A stretch of 7,888 bases of DNA, taken from Pseudomonadota bacterium (GTDB lineage: Bacteria; Myxococcota_A; Polyangia; Polyangiales; Polyangiaceae). Made by a program: the position numbers and the translations under genes. Under the pieces are notes generated by a model that saw only the letters and a program-made list of their open reading frames with translations, searched no databases and was not told the origin of the DNA. The stretch covers positions 1 to 7,888 of the forward strand of contig JAEZYZ010000008.1 of the NCBI GenBank assembly GCA_023418705.1, read 5' to 3'. The first letter of the stretch is position 1. Each line of letters begins with the position of its first letter. Positions 1 through 5,870 of the stretch are shown here, piece after piece.

Positions 1-76
1 CCTCGGCCCCGAGCGCCGCGCGCGCGAACGCCCGCACCCGCTGGTGCAGCTCGGCCGACTCTTCGAGGAGGCTCAC
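1..76 (-). CDS. 5' end of an unidentified gene, cut by the window edge
   Basis: An open frame begins with GTG at 76-74 and stays open to position 1, giving 25 codons that start MSLLEESAELHQRV. The GTG overlaps the TGA stop of the upstream aminotransferase as GTGA, the classical arrangement for translational coupling, so I read it as the third gene of the same unit. The residues look like an amphipathic helix. A helix followed by an Arg/Phe/Ala-rich stretch resembles the N-terminus of acyl-CoA dehydrogenases, but 25 residues are far too few to assign a family. What is seen is the overlap and the open frame; the family is a guess. Confidence 0.45.
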   Translation of the reverse strand, partial: MSLLEESAELHQRVRAFARAALGAE

Positions 77-1443
77 GGCTCGGAAGCTTGCAGCGCGCCG
101 CGCAGGCTTGCAACGAAGCCATCCAGGAGCCGGTCGGCGATCGTCAACGCTGGGGTCAACACCAGCGTTTCGCGGCGACCGCCGCCCGTCGACGCGATGT
201 AGCCGCGCTCGAGCAGGCGGCGCTGCAGGCGCGACGCCGCCCCGGGGCCACCCCGGAGCTCGACGCCGATCATCAGGCCAGCGCCCCGCACGGCGGCGAC
301 GTCCTCGCGATCGCCGACCACGCGCTCGATCTGCAGCCGCAGGCGCTCGCCCAGCTCGCGGGAGCGCGTCACCAGGTCTTCGCGCTGCAGGACGTCGAGC
401 GTCGCGAGCGCCGTCGTGCAGACGAGGGGGGCGCCGGCGAACGTCGCGGTGTGCACGACCTCCTGCTCGCGCCGCCACGCGGCCATCACGTCGCCGCTGC
501 CGACGCAGGCGCTCACCGGCACCCCGCCGCCAAGGCCCTTGCCGAGGCACAAGAGGTCGGGGACGACGCCGCCGCGCAAGGAATAGAGCTGCTCACCGGA
601 GCGGCCGAGCCCGGTCCAGATCTCGTCGGCCAACAAGAGTGCCCCGCGTTCCCGCGTCAGCGCGCGAAGCTCCCGCAAAAAGCCGTCGGGAGGCACGACG
701 CAGCCGCCGCGCCCGAGGATCGGCTCCACCAGGACGGCGCCCGTCTCGCCGCGCGCGAGCACCGCGCGCGCCTCGGTCAGCACGGCGTCGAGCTCTGCCT
801 GGTCGCCGGGATAGCCGATGAACCCCACGTGGGGGTTGAGCTGGGCCGCGAACGGCTCCCGGTAGCTGTCGCGGAGGCCGGTGGCCGCGAGCGGCCCGTA
901 CGAGAGGCCGTGGTAGCTCGCCCGGAAGGCCAGCACCCCCGGTTTACCCGTGAAGAGCGCCGCGGTCTTCAGCGCGGCGGTGACGGCGTCCGCGCCCGAC
1001 TGACCGAGGATCACCTTCGCGCCTCGCTCCGGATACAGCCGTGCCAGCCGCTCCATCAGCGCGATCTTCGCTTCCGACGGGTGCACGTCGCCGAGCGCCT
1101 GCAGGAGCCGTTCGCTCTGGAGGTTCAAGACGCGGATCACGTACGGGTGGCGGTGTCCCACCAGCATCGCGCCGAAGCCCGCGGCCAGGTCGACGTATCG
1201 ATTGCTGTCGACGTCGAGCACGTTCGAGCCGAGCGCGGTCGAGTAGACGATGGCGGACGGGGGCACGGCGGCGCGCACCAGCCCGCGCTGCTCGGCTTCG
1301 AAGGTGGGTCCCATCGGGGCGCCGTGCTGCATCGCCCGCGTCAGCCACGTGCGCGACTGCGGGCCGGGCGGGCGCACGCGGATGACGGGCTCGTCCTGGC
1401 CAGGATGCTCCTCCGGCGGCGGCGGGATCTCGCTGAAACCCAT
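73..1443 (-). CDS. Class III PLP-dependent aminotransferase
   Basis: This is a 456-residue fold-type I, class III aminotransferase (the family of GabT, ArgD and BioA), which uses pyridoxal phosphate to move an amino group between an amino acid or amine and a 2-oxo acid in the cytoplasm. Visible landmarks in order: the substrate/cofactor loop GQSGADAV (147-154, usually SGTEAV), YHGLSYG (177-183) stacking on PLP, VEPILGRGG around Glu240, the LLADEIWTGLGRSG segment with cofactor Asp273, Schiff-base Lys302 in GKGLGGG, and TATFAGAP (332-339). Length is normal, with about 30 extra Pro-rich residues at the N-terminus. The ATG at 1443 lies 10 bp after the stop of the FHA-GGDEF gene and has no clear Shine-Dalgarno sequence, suggesting translation coupled to that gene. 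The VEPILGRGGCVVPP stretch is typical of proteins annotated as aspartate aminotransferase family or GabT-like. The family is secure; the substrate is not readable from sequence. Confidence 0.93.
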   Translation of the reverse strand: MGFSEIPPPPEEHPGQDEPVIRVRPPGPQSRTWLTRAMQHGAPMGPTFEAEQRGLVRAAVPPSAIVYSTALGSNVLDVDSNRYVDLAAGFGAMLVGHRHPYVIRVLNLQSERLLQALGDVHPSEAKIALMERLARLYPERGAKVILGQSGADAVTAALKTAALFTGKPGVLAFRASYHGLSYGPLAATGLRDSYREPFAAQLNPHVGFIGYPGDQAELDAVLTEARAVLARGETGAVLVEPILGRGGCVVPPDGFLRELRALTRERGALLLADEIWTGLGRSGEQLYSLRGGVVPDLLCLGKGLGGGVPVSACVGSGDVMAAWRREQEVVHTATFAGAPLVCTTALATLDVLQREDLVTRSRELGERLRLQIERVVGDREDVAAVRGAGLMIGVELRGGPGAASRLQRRLLERGYIASTGGGRRETLVLTPALTIADRLLDGFVASLRGALQASEP

Positions 1444-1453
1444 GGGGCGCGGA

Positions 1454-2350
1454 TCAGGTGCAGACCCGATTGCGGCCGCCGCGTTTGGCTTCGTACAGCT
1501 TGGCGTCCGCGCGCTGGATCAAGTCGGTGGCGGTTTTATCCTCGCCGAGCAGCAGCGCGCCGCCGACGCTGATCGTCACCGGGATGCGCTCCCCCTGGAA
1601 GGTGAAGGGGTGCTCGGCGACCCGGGCGCGCAGATTTTCGGCCAGCGCTTGCGCCCCGTCGAGCGAGGTCTCCGGCAGCAAGATCACGAACTCCTCCCCG
1701 CCGTAGCGCGCGAACACCTCGTCGCGGCGGATGCGCTCCTGCACGATCCGGGCGAGCTCCCGCAGCACGAAGTCGCCCGCGAGGTGGCCGAACTGATCGT
1801 TGATGCGCTTGAAGTAGTCGATGTCGAACATGAGCAGGCTCATGTCCCGGTCGTGCCGCCGGGCGCGGATGAGCTCCCGCTCGAGCGCTTCGTAGAGGTA
1901 GCGCTTGTTGTGGATCTGAGTGAGACCATCGACGATGGTCATCCGGTAGATCTCTTCGTGGTACTTGGCCTCCGCGTCGGCCCCGGACAGAAACTTGAGG
2001 ATGGTGGGTCCGACCTTGATCCGGTCGCTGTTGTTGAGCAGCGCTTCCTTCGGAATCTGCTCCTCGTTCACGTACGTGCCGTTGGTCGAGCCATCGTCGA
2101 CGACGTGCCATGCGTCCGCTCGGCGCTCGATGTGAGCGTGGCGGCGCGATACGGAGTCGCCCTCGAGGACGATGTGGTTGTCGGCGCCGCGGCCGATGCG
2201 GATCGGGTTCTTGTCGAGCACGAAGCGCTTGCCGAGCAGCCCGGGCTCCTTCGTGTAGATCACCACCAGGCAGTCGTTGGTGTTGCCGTCGTCCGTCTGC
2301 GGCCTCTGAACGACCTGAGTGACGCGGGTCTTTTCGTCGAACTCGCTCAC
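1454..2350 (-). CDS. FHA-GGDEF diguanylate cyclase
   Basis: This 298-residue cytoplasmic protein joins a phosphothreonine-binding FHA domain (about 28-120) to a GGDEF domain (about 130-296) that would make cyclic di-GMP from two GTP. FHA landmarks are IGR (52-54), SRRH (68-71) and STNGTYVN (88-95). GGDEF landmarks are DGLT (141-144), FDIDYFKRIND (175-185) with a metal-binding Asp, and the active-site GGEEF (217-221), a competent variant of GGDEF. The residues where an inhibitory RxxD site would sit read R208-R-D-E211, so the terminal Asp is Glu. The N-terminal tail has Thr at 8, 11, 19 and 24. This architecture matches Bdellovibrio DgcB, where a phosphorylated N-terminal tail engages the FHA domain (known for that protein, inferred here). 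The GTG start at 2350 is preceded by AGAGG (2365-2361) at 10 nt spacing. It leads an operon with the aminotransferase. Confidence 0.95.
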   Translation of the reverse strand: MSEFDEKTRVTQVVQRPQTDDGNTNDCLVVIYTKEPGLLGKRFVLDKNPIRIGRGADNHIVLEGDSVSRRHAHIERRADAWHVVDDGSTNGTYVNEEQIPKEALLNNSDRIKVGPTILKFLSGADAEAKYHEEIYRMTIVDGLTQIHNKRYLYEALERELIRARRHDRDMSLLMFDIDYFKRINDQFGHLAGDFVLRELARIVQERIRRDEVFARYGGEEFVILLPETSLDGAQALAENLRARVAEHPFTFQGERIPVTISVGGALLLGEDKTATDLIQRADAKLYEAKRGGRNRVCT

Positions 2351-2478
2351 GGCGAAGTAGCCTCTGGTCGGCTATGAACGGCGGCCTCAGCACCTAGCTT
2401 AACCGCGGCGACCACGCGCCGCGTCGCCGCCGGACCGCTGGAGCGATGACCGCGGGCCAGAGCCCCAGGATCAGCGCC

Positions 2479-2499
2479 GCCCCGGGCCGAATCCGGGGC
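2479..2499. repeat. Perfect 7-bp inverted repeat (hairpin)
   Basis: GCCCCGG (2479-2485) and CCGGGGC (2493-2499) are exact reverse complements across a 7-nt loop. No T-run follows on either strand, so it is not a standard intrinsic terminator. It lies in the leader of the FHA-GGDEF gene if that transcript starts upstream of it. Confidence 0.5.
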
Positions 2500-2511
2500 A
2501 CGAAAGGGTGA

Positions 2512-2524
2512 GCGAATCATTCGC
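2512..2524. promoter_or_regulatory. Short palindrome, possible protein-binding site
   Basis: GCGAA and TTCGC flank a TCA centre, giving a 13-bp dyad about 160 bp upstream of the FHA-GGDEF start and 220 bp upstream of the YceI-family start. Five-bp arms can arise by chance in 400 bp, so this is only a candidate operator. Confidence 0.25.
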
Positions 2525-2586
2525 ATACACGGTGGGGTAAGGTGGCGCACGCTAGTCCTCAAGACTTTCACGCGTCAAGCTGCGAC

Positions 2587-2630
2587 GGGCGCGAGCTCGC
2601 CGAGCCGGCGCGCCGACGGCTCGCTCGCCC
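2587..2630. repeat. Extended GC-rich hairpin
   Basis: CGAGCCG (2601-2607) pairs perfectly with CGGCTCG (2617-2623) across a 9-nt loop. The stem can extend outward by pairing GGGCG (2587-2591) with CGCCC (2626-2630), leaving a 9-nt bulge on the left and 2 nt on the right. It is the strongest folded element in the divergent intergenic region. No T-tract follows on either side, so a leader RNA structure or small RNA is as likely as a terminator. Confidence 0.45.
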
Positions 2631-2747
2631 AGCAGGTCTGGCACCGGCCTCATGTTAGGGGAAACTAAAAATTCGTGGAAGGCATTCCCAGACGGGCGGA
2701 CGGCCCATCCGGGCACACAATAGCCACCTTCGACGACACGACCAGTG

Positions 2748-3272
2748 ATGCGGACCACTCGCGGCACCCTCCGTGTTTTTACGTATCGGCAGGGCATCCT
2801 TGCCCGCGCCGGCCATGATCTCGCGCTCGAGCTCGGCCGCTTCGACGTGCACCTTGCCGACATGCGGGTTCAGGTGGGATGCGAGCTCACATCGCTATCG
2901 GTCCTCGGCGCCGTGGAGGGTGGGCGGATCGCCGAAGGCGCCCTCTCACCCGATCAGAAGGCGGACATCGTGACCAACCTCCGGGAGCGGGTGCTGTCCG
3001 TGCAGCGCTTCCCGATCTGCCGCTTCGAAGGCGAGCTCGCCGTCGAGGGCGCCCGCTATCTGGCGAGCGGCGAGCTGCTCTTACGGGGGCAGCGGCGGCC
3101 GCTCGGCATCGAGGCGAAGCTCGAGGCAGGGAAGCTCGTCGGACAGGTCGAGCTCACGCCCAGCCAATGGGGCATCGCACCGTTCAAGGCCCTGCTCGGA
3201 GCCATTCGGCTCCAGGATCGCGTGCTGGTACGGTTCGAGCTCCCCGCTCCAGAGACGTGGGACGCGGGCTAG
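2748..3272 (+). CDS. YceI-family protein, without signal peptide
   Basis: This 174-residue protein belongs to the YceI family (lipocalin-like beta-barrels; some members bind polyisoprenoid lipids). Supporting stretches, numbered from the upstream GTG, are the opening GTLRVFTYRQG (7-17), the hallmark AGHDLALEL (22-30), the mid-protein VLSVQRFPICRFEG (83-96), LLLRGQRRPLGIEA (111-124) and the closing WGIAPFKALLGAIRLQDRV. This matches the cytoplasmic YceI subgroup common in actinobacteria and myxobacteria; no signal peptide is present, unlike E. coli YceI. An in-frame TAG at 2721-2723 limits the start to GTG 2745 or ATG 2748. I chose the ATG, though neither has a clear Shine-Dalgarno sequence. 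The gene stands alone, with a terminator hairpin beginning inside its last codons. The ligand and role cannot be told from the sequence. Confidence 0.88.
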   Translation: MRTTRGTLRVFTYRQGILARAGHDLALELGRFDVHLADMRVQVGCELTSLSVLGAVEGGRIAEGALSPDQKADIVTNLRERVLSVQRFPICRFEGELAVEGARYLASGELLLRGQRRPLGIEAKLEAGKLVGQVELTPSQWGIAPFKALLGAIRLQDRVLVRFELPAPETWDAG

Positions 3273-3306
3273 AGCACCGATCCGTTGGTCGCTCTAGCCG
3301 TTTCTT
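3267..3306 (+). terminator. Intrinsic terminator of the YceI-family gene
   Basis: GGCTAGAGC (3267-3275) and GCTCTAGCC (3291-3299) form a perfect 9-bp inverted repeat. ACC (3276-3278) and GGT (3287-3289) can add three more pairs with a bulged C. The right arm is followed by G then TTTCTT on the plus strand, as expected for a rho-independent terminator of the plus-strand gene. The stop codon TAG (3270-3272) lies inside the left arm. On the minus strand there is no T-run, but the hairpin also sits about 40 bp beyond the end of the MutS-like gene and could hinder read-through from that side. Confidence 0.75.
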
Positions 3307-3339
3307 CGGGGAATTCAGGCCGTTGGCCGGGATGCGGGC

Positions 3340-5175
3340 TCACTGCAGGGGCACGTCGAGACCCACCAGCCGCATCAGGCGCAGCGCGTTGCCGGACGTG
3401 ACCGGGCCGGGGCGGAGCTTGAAGTCGAACGTCATTTTTCCGTCTTGGACGCTCTCACGGAAATGAACCAGACCCACCCGCTCCATCAGCGGCTCCGGCA
3501 GCTGCGCCAGGCCCTGATCATGGGTCGAGACGGCGCCGATGGCCCCACGTTCGATGAGCTCGCCCATCACCCAGCGCGCGCCGACCTGCCGCTCCCGCGA
3601 GTTGGTCCCGTGCAGCACTTCGTCCAGCAAGAAGAACACCGGCAACGAGGACCGCGTGGCGTCCACCACGGTCTTCAGCTTGTGCAGCTCCGCGTAGAAG
3701 TGGCTGACCCCGGTCTGCAAGGAATCGGCGACCTGGATGCTGGTCCTGACGGCCAACGGGCAGAGGCGCAGGCGCTTCGCGCAGACCGGCAGCCCCCCGA
3801 GCGCCATGACGCATGCCAGGCCCATCGCGCGCATGAGCGTGCTCTTGCCGGACATGTTGGACCCGGTCACCAACAGCGCGCTGCCGGCGCCGGGCAACGA
3901 GACGTCGTTGGGGACGCGCTGGGCGGCGTCGATCAACGGGTGCCCGAGCGCCTCCGCCTCGAACAGCGTCTGGTCTTCGACGATCTCCGGAAACGCGAAC
4001 TCCGGCTCGTCGTACGCGAGCCCGGCCGCGCACGACAGGGCCTCGAACTCGCCGAGCACCTCGAACCATTCTCGAGCGCGACGGCCGGCGCGCTGCTGCC
4101 AGCGCTCGAGCCTGAGCACGCAGTGCAAATCCCAGAGCAACAGCGCGTTGACGAACGGGTGGACCAGCCCGTTGTGACGTAGATCGAACCAGCCGACGCC
4201 GCGCCGAAACTCCTGCATCGCGAGCGACGGCCGCAGCTCCCCGACCCCCAGCCGCTGCCCGAGCTCGTCGATCAGCTCGGACCGCACCGGCAGCTGCTCC
4301 AACAAGGCCAGCATCGACCCGTAACGCAAGAAAGCGCCTTCGGTCGCCGACACCGCGGAGAAGACCGAAAAGGTGCGCTCCCGAGTCAGAAAGACCACCA
4401 CGAGCTGCAAAAACAGCGGCGGCGCCCAGAGCAGCGGCACCCCGAAGCTCGCGGCGACGAACCCCGAGATCGTCAGCGCCGGCAGAGACCACGCGAGCCA
4501 GCGCCAGTACCAGCGCTTCGAAAGCAGCGGCTCGGTCTCTGCCCAGCGCAGCAACGGCTCGGGATCAGGAGGTGCGACGGCGGCGCTGGACGACGCCTTG
4601 CTGCTTTGGGGCGGCATCAACGCCAGCGCCAGCGCCTCGAAGCGCTGCCGCAGATCGAGCTCTCCCGAGAGCGCCTTGGCTGCAGCCTGACGGCGCCGAA
4701 TGCGCGCCGGATCGACCGGCGTCTTGAGCACGTCGGCGTAGGCCTTTTGTCCGAAGTGCGTGTGGGCCACCGACGTGCGCTGGTACAGCGACCCTGGTCC
4801 GAACAGGTCCAGGTCGCCGGCGTACGGATGGGCCGGATCGGCGAAGCGGCGGCCATCCTCCGGCAGCGTGCGCCACTTGCCGGTGCAGCGCGCCTCGGCA
4901 TCGCGGTTGACCCGCACCCACCGCCGCGCTTCCTCCTCCCGCTCGATGATGCGCGCGTGCCAGCCGATCAAGCCGAGGAACGCGATGAACGCGGCGGCGC
5001 TGATGGCGGCGCCGGCCGTCGAGGCGTCCCCGAACAGCGCGAACAGACCCGCGATGACGGCGATGCCAAAGCTCAAGCCGCGCAGGTTCGAGACGAGCCC
5101 CGAACGAGCTTCCAGAGCGCTGGCGCGCGCGGCCTGCTCCTCGGCGCGACGGGCGTAGTTTTCGGCCCGGGTCAT
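3340..5175 (-). CDS. Membrane-anchored MutS-type ATPase
   Basis: This 611-residue protein carries the MutS-family ATPase domain (domain V) at its C-terminus, attached to a membrane region instead of the mismatch-recognition domain. It starts with a charged helix (1-30), then two hydrophobic segments (about 33-50 and 53-71). The motif DLDLFGPGSLYQ (121-132) is typical of MutS-like core regions. Two more hydrophobic segments follow (about 225-245 and 247-263), then a helical lever-like region (270-400). ATPase motifs are all present: Walker A TGSNMSGKST (437-446), SLQTGVSHFYAEL (485-497), Walker B FFLLDEVLHGTNSRER (514-529) and the VSTHD switch (549-553). The mismatch-binding Phe-x-Glu domain of MutS1 is absent, so ordinary mismatch repair is unlikely. 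Related membrane MutS paralogues occur in Bacteroidetes and myxobacteria with no settled function. ATG 5175 follows the upstream gene's stop by 3 bp, so the two are probably translated together. Confidence 0.93.
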   Translation of the reverse strand: MTRAENYARRAEEQAARASALEARSGLVSNLRGLSFGIAVIAGLFALFGDASTAGAAISAAAFIAFLGLIGWHARIIEREEEARRWVRVNRDAEARCTGKWRTLPEDGRRFADPAHPYAGDLDLFGPGSLYQRTSVAHTHFGQKAYADVLKTPVDPARIRRRQAAAKALSGELDLRQRFEALALALMPPQSSKASSSAAVAPPDPEPLLRWAETEPLLSKRWYWRWLAWSLPALTISGFVAASFGVPLLWAPPLFLQLVVVFLTRERTFSVFSAVSATEGAFLRYGSMLALLEQLPVRSELIDELGQRLGVGELRPSLAMQEFRRGVGWFDLRHNGLVHPFVNALLLWDLHCVLRLERWQQRAGRRAREWFEVLGEFEALSCAAGLAYDEPEFAFPEIVEDQTLFEAEALGHPLIDAAQRVPNDVSLPGAGSALLVTGSNMSGKSTLMRAMGLACVMALGGLPVCAKRLRLCPLAVRTSIQVADSLQTGVSHFYAELHKLKTVVDATRSSLPVFFLLDEVLHGTNSRERQVGARWVMGELIERGAIGAVSTHDQGLAQLPEPLMERVGLVHFRESVQDGKMTFDFKLRPGPVTSGNALRLMRLVGLDVPLQ

Positions 5176-5178
5176 GGT

Positions 5179-5799
5179 TCAGCGTTTGGCGGCGCTGACC
5201 TTGACCACGATGGTTGCGCCCACCATCTCTCGCTCCGGAGTGCCGACGGCCCGCCGATCGATGACGTCTGCGATGCAGCGAGCGGCCGCCTGGCTCATGC
5301 CACGGTGCGAGGCGACCGACACGCCCTCTGCGCGGCCGCGCGCCCGCACGAGGAAGCGCACCTTCACTTCGGCCGAGCTGGCGCTCAGGCCCCCATGCTT
5401 GTTCACGCAGTCGATGTAGCGATCCTTGGGCAGGCCGAGCTTCTTCTCGGCTTGGGGCAGCGTGCCAGCGTCGACGGTCACCGGACCGACCGCGACCTCG
5501 AGCCGCTGCGGGGGAGCCTCGGGTGTGGCGGGTGCGGCGTCCGGAGCCGCTGGAGCCTCCGCCGGGGTGGGCGCGGCGGCGGGCGCAGGGGCGGGGCCGG
5601 ACGACAGCAGGGCCGAGGCTTCCTGTTCGGAGATGCAGCGGACCAACATGCCCTTGCCGTTGGCGATGCGTCCCCACGGGCACGCCGGGTCGTACGGGTA
5701 CCGCGCGGCCGCGCTGCTCTCACCCTGGGCCGTGGACACGCCCAGGGCGGCAAACAAGCTGCAAGCGACGAGACCAAAAACGAGCTTTCGATGCGCCAC
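5179..5799 (-). CDS. Secreted protein with Pro/Ala linker and AgmX/TonB-C-like tail
   Basis: I place the start at GTG 5799 (206 residues), because residues 1-26 then form a signal peptide: HRK, a hydrophobic core, and STA or AQG as cleavage site. An ATG at 5904 would add 35 non-signal residues and overlap the divergent gene. After the signal come a small region with Cys40 and Cys55, possibly disulphide-bonded, a Pro/Ala-rich linker (about 68-97), and a C-terminal domain (about 125-206). The tail pattern, YIDCVNKHGG then VKVRFLVRARGRAEGVSV then AARCIADVI then ATIVVKV, resembles the AgmX/PglI (TonB-C-like) tail domain of myxobacterial envelope proteins, with a paired Cys131 and Cys175. Such tails are usually periplasmic and bind partners or the cell wall; that role is inferred. 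LVAC (10-13) is a weak lipobox, but hydrophobic residues continue after it, so I favour a cleaved, soluble protein. It leads the MutS-like gene by 3 bp. Confidence 0.8.
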   Translation of the reverse strand: MAHRKLVFGLVACSLFAALGVSTAQGESSAAARYPYDPACPWGRIANGKGMLVRCISEQEASALLSSGPAPAPAAAPTPAEAPAAPDAAPATPEAPPQRLEVAVGPVTVDAGTLPQAEKKLGLPKDRYIDCVNKHGGLSASSAEVKVRFLVRARGRAEGVSVASHRGMSQAAARCIADVIDRRAVGTPEREMVGATIVVKVSAAKR

Positions 5800-5800
5800 G

Positions 5801-5817
5801 CGCGATAGACTATAGCG
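5801..5817. promoter_or_regulatory. Near-palindromic operator over a TATAGT box
   Basis: CGCGATAG and CTATAGCG flank a central A at 5809, forming a 17-bp dyad with one mismatched pair (position 4 of each arm). On the minus strand it contains TATAGT (5814-5809), five of six matches to the TATAAT -10 consensus. No good -35 is visible 16-18 bp upstream. The box ends 9 nt before GTG 5799, so transcription from it would give an almost leaderless mRNA for the secreted protein. A regulator bound here would sit in the 71-bp gap shared with the N-acetylglutamate synthase gene and could affect both directions. Confidence 0.35.
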
Positions 5818-5870
5818 TTCCGGTCGCGGCGCTAGTCTCTTCGAACGAGATTTGTCCGAGAGCCCACGAG

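Larger units (their letters stand above)
2351..2747. other. Divergent intergenic region with structured elements
   Basis: These 397 bp separate the FHA-GGDEF gene (minus) from the YceI-family gene (plus), so they must hold both promoters unless one is transcribed from further away. I see no convincing gene: the short frames here have no recognisable domain, signal or ribosome binding site. The region holds two perfect 7-bp GC hairpins (2479-2499 and 2601-2623), a 5-bp-arm palindrome (2512-2524), and a short AT-rich island around 2655-2673 that stands out from the local composition. I could not fix a -35/-10 pair on either strand. Confidence 0.5.

Noticed and set aside
88..1572. 494-codon open frame on the plus strand
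   Set aside because: It lies antisense to the aminotransferase, which has clear family motifs. The frame has biased Arg/Ala/His-rich composition and no domain, as expected for a shadow frame in GC-rich DNA.
2552..2863. 103-codon minus-strand frame overlapping the YceI-family start
   Set aside because: It overlaps a recognisable gene, has no ribosome binding site or domain, and has Arg/Ala-rich composition typical of chance frames here.
4606..5808. 400-codon open frame on the plus strand
   Set aside because: It runs antisense across both the MutS-like gene and the secreted-protein gene, which are well supported. The translation shows no recognisable domain.
5523..5870. Longer N-terminus for the N-acetylglutamate synthase
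   Set aside because: The extension is Arg/Pro-rich, antisense to the secreted-protein gene, and not part of the synthase family. ATG 5871 matches the usual beginning of the family.
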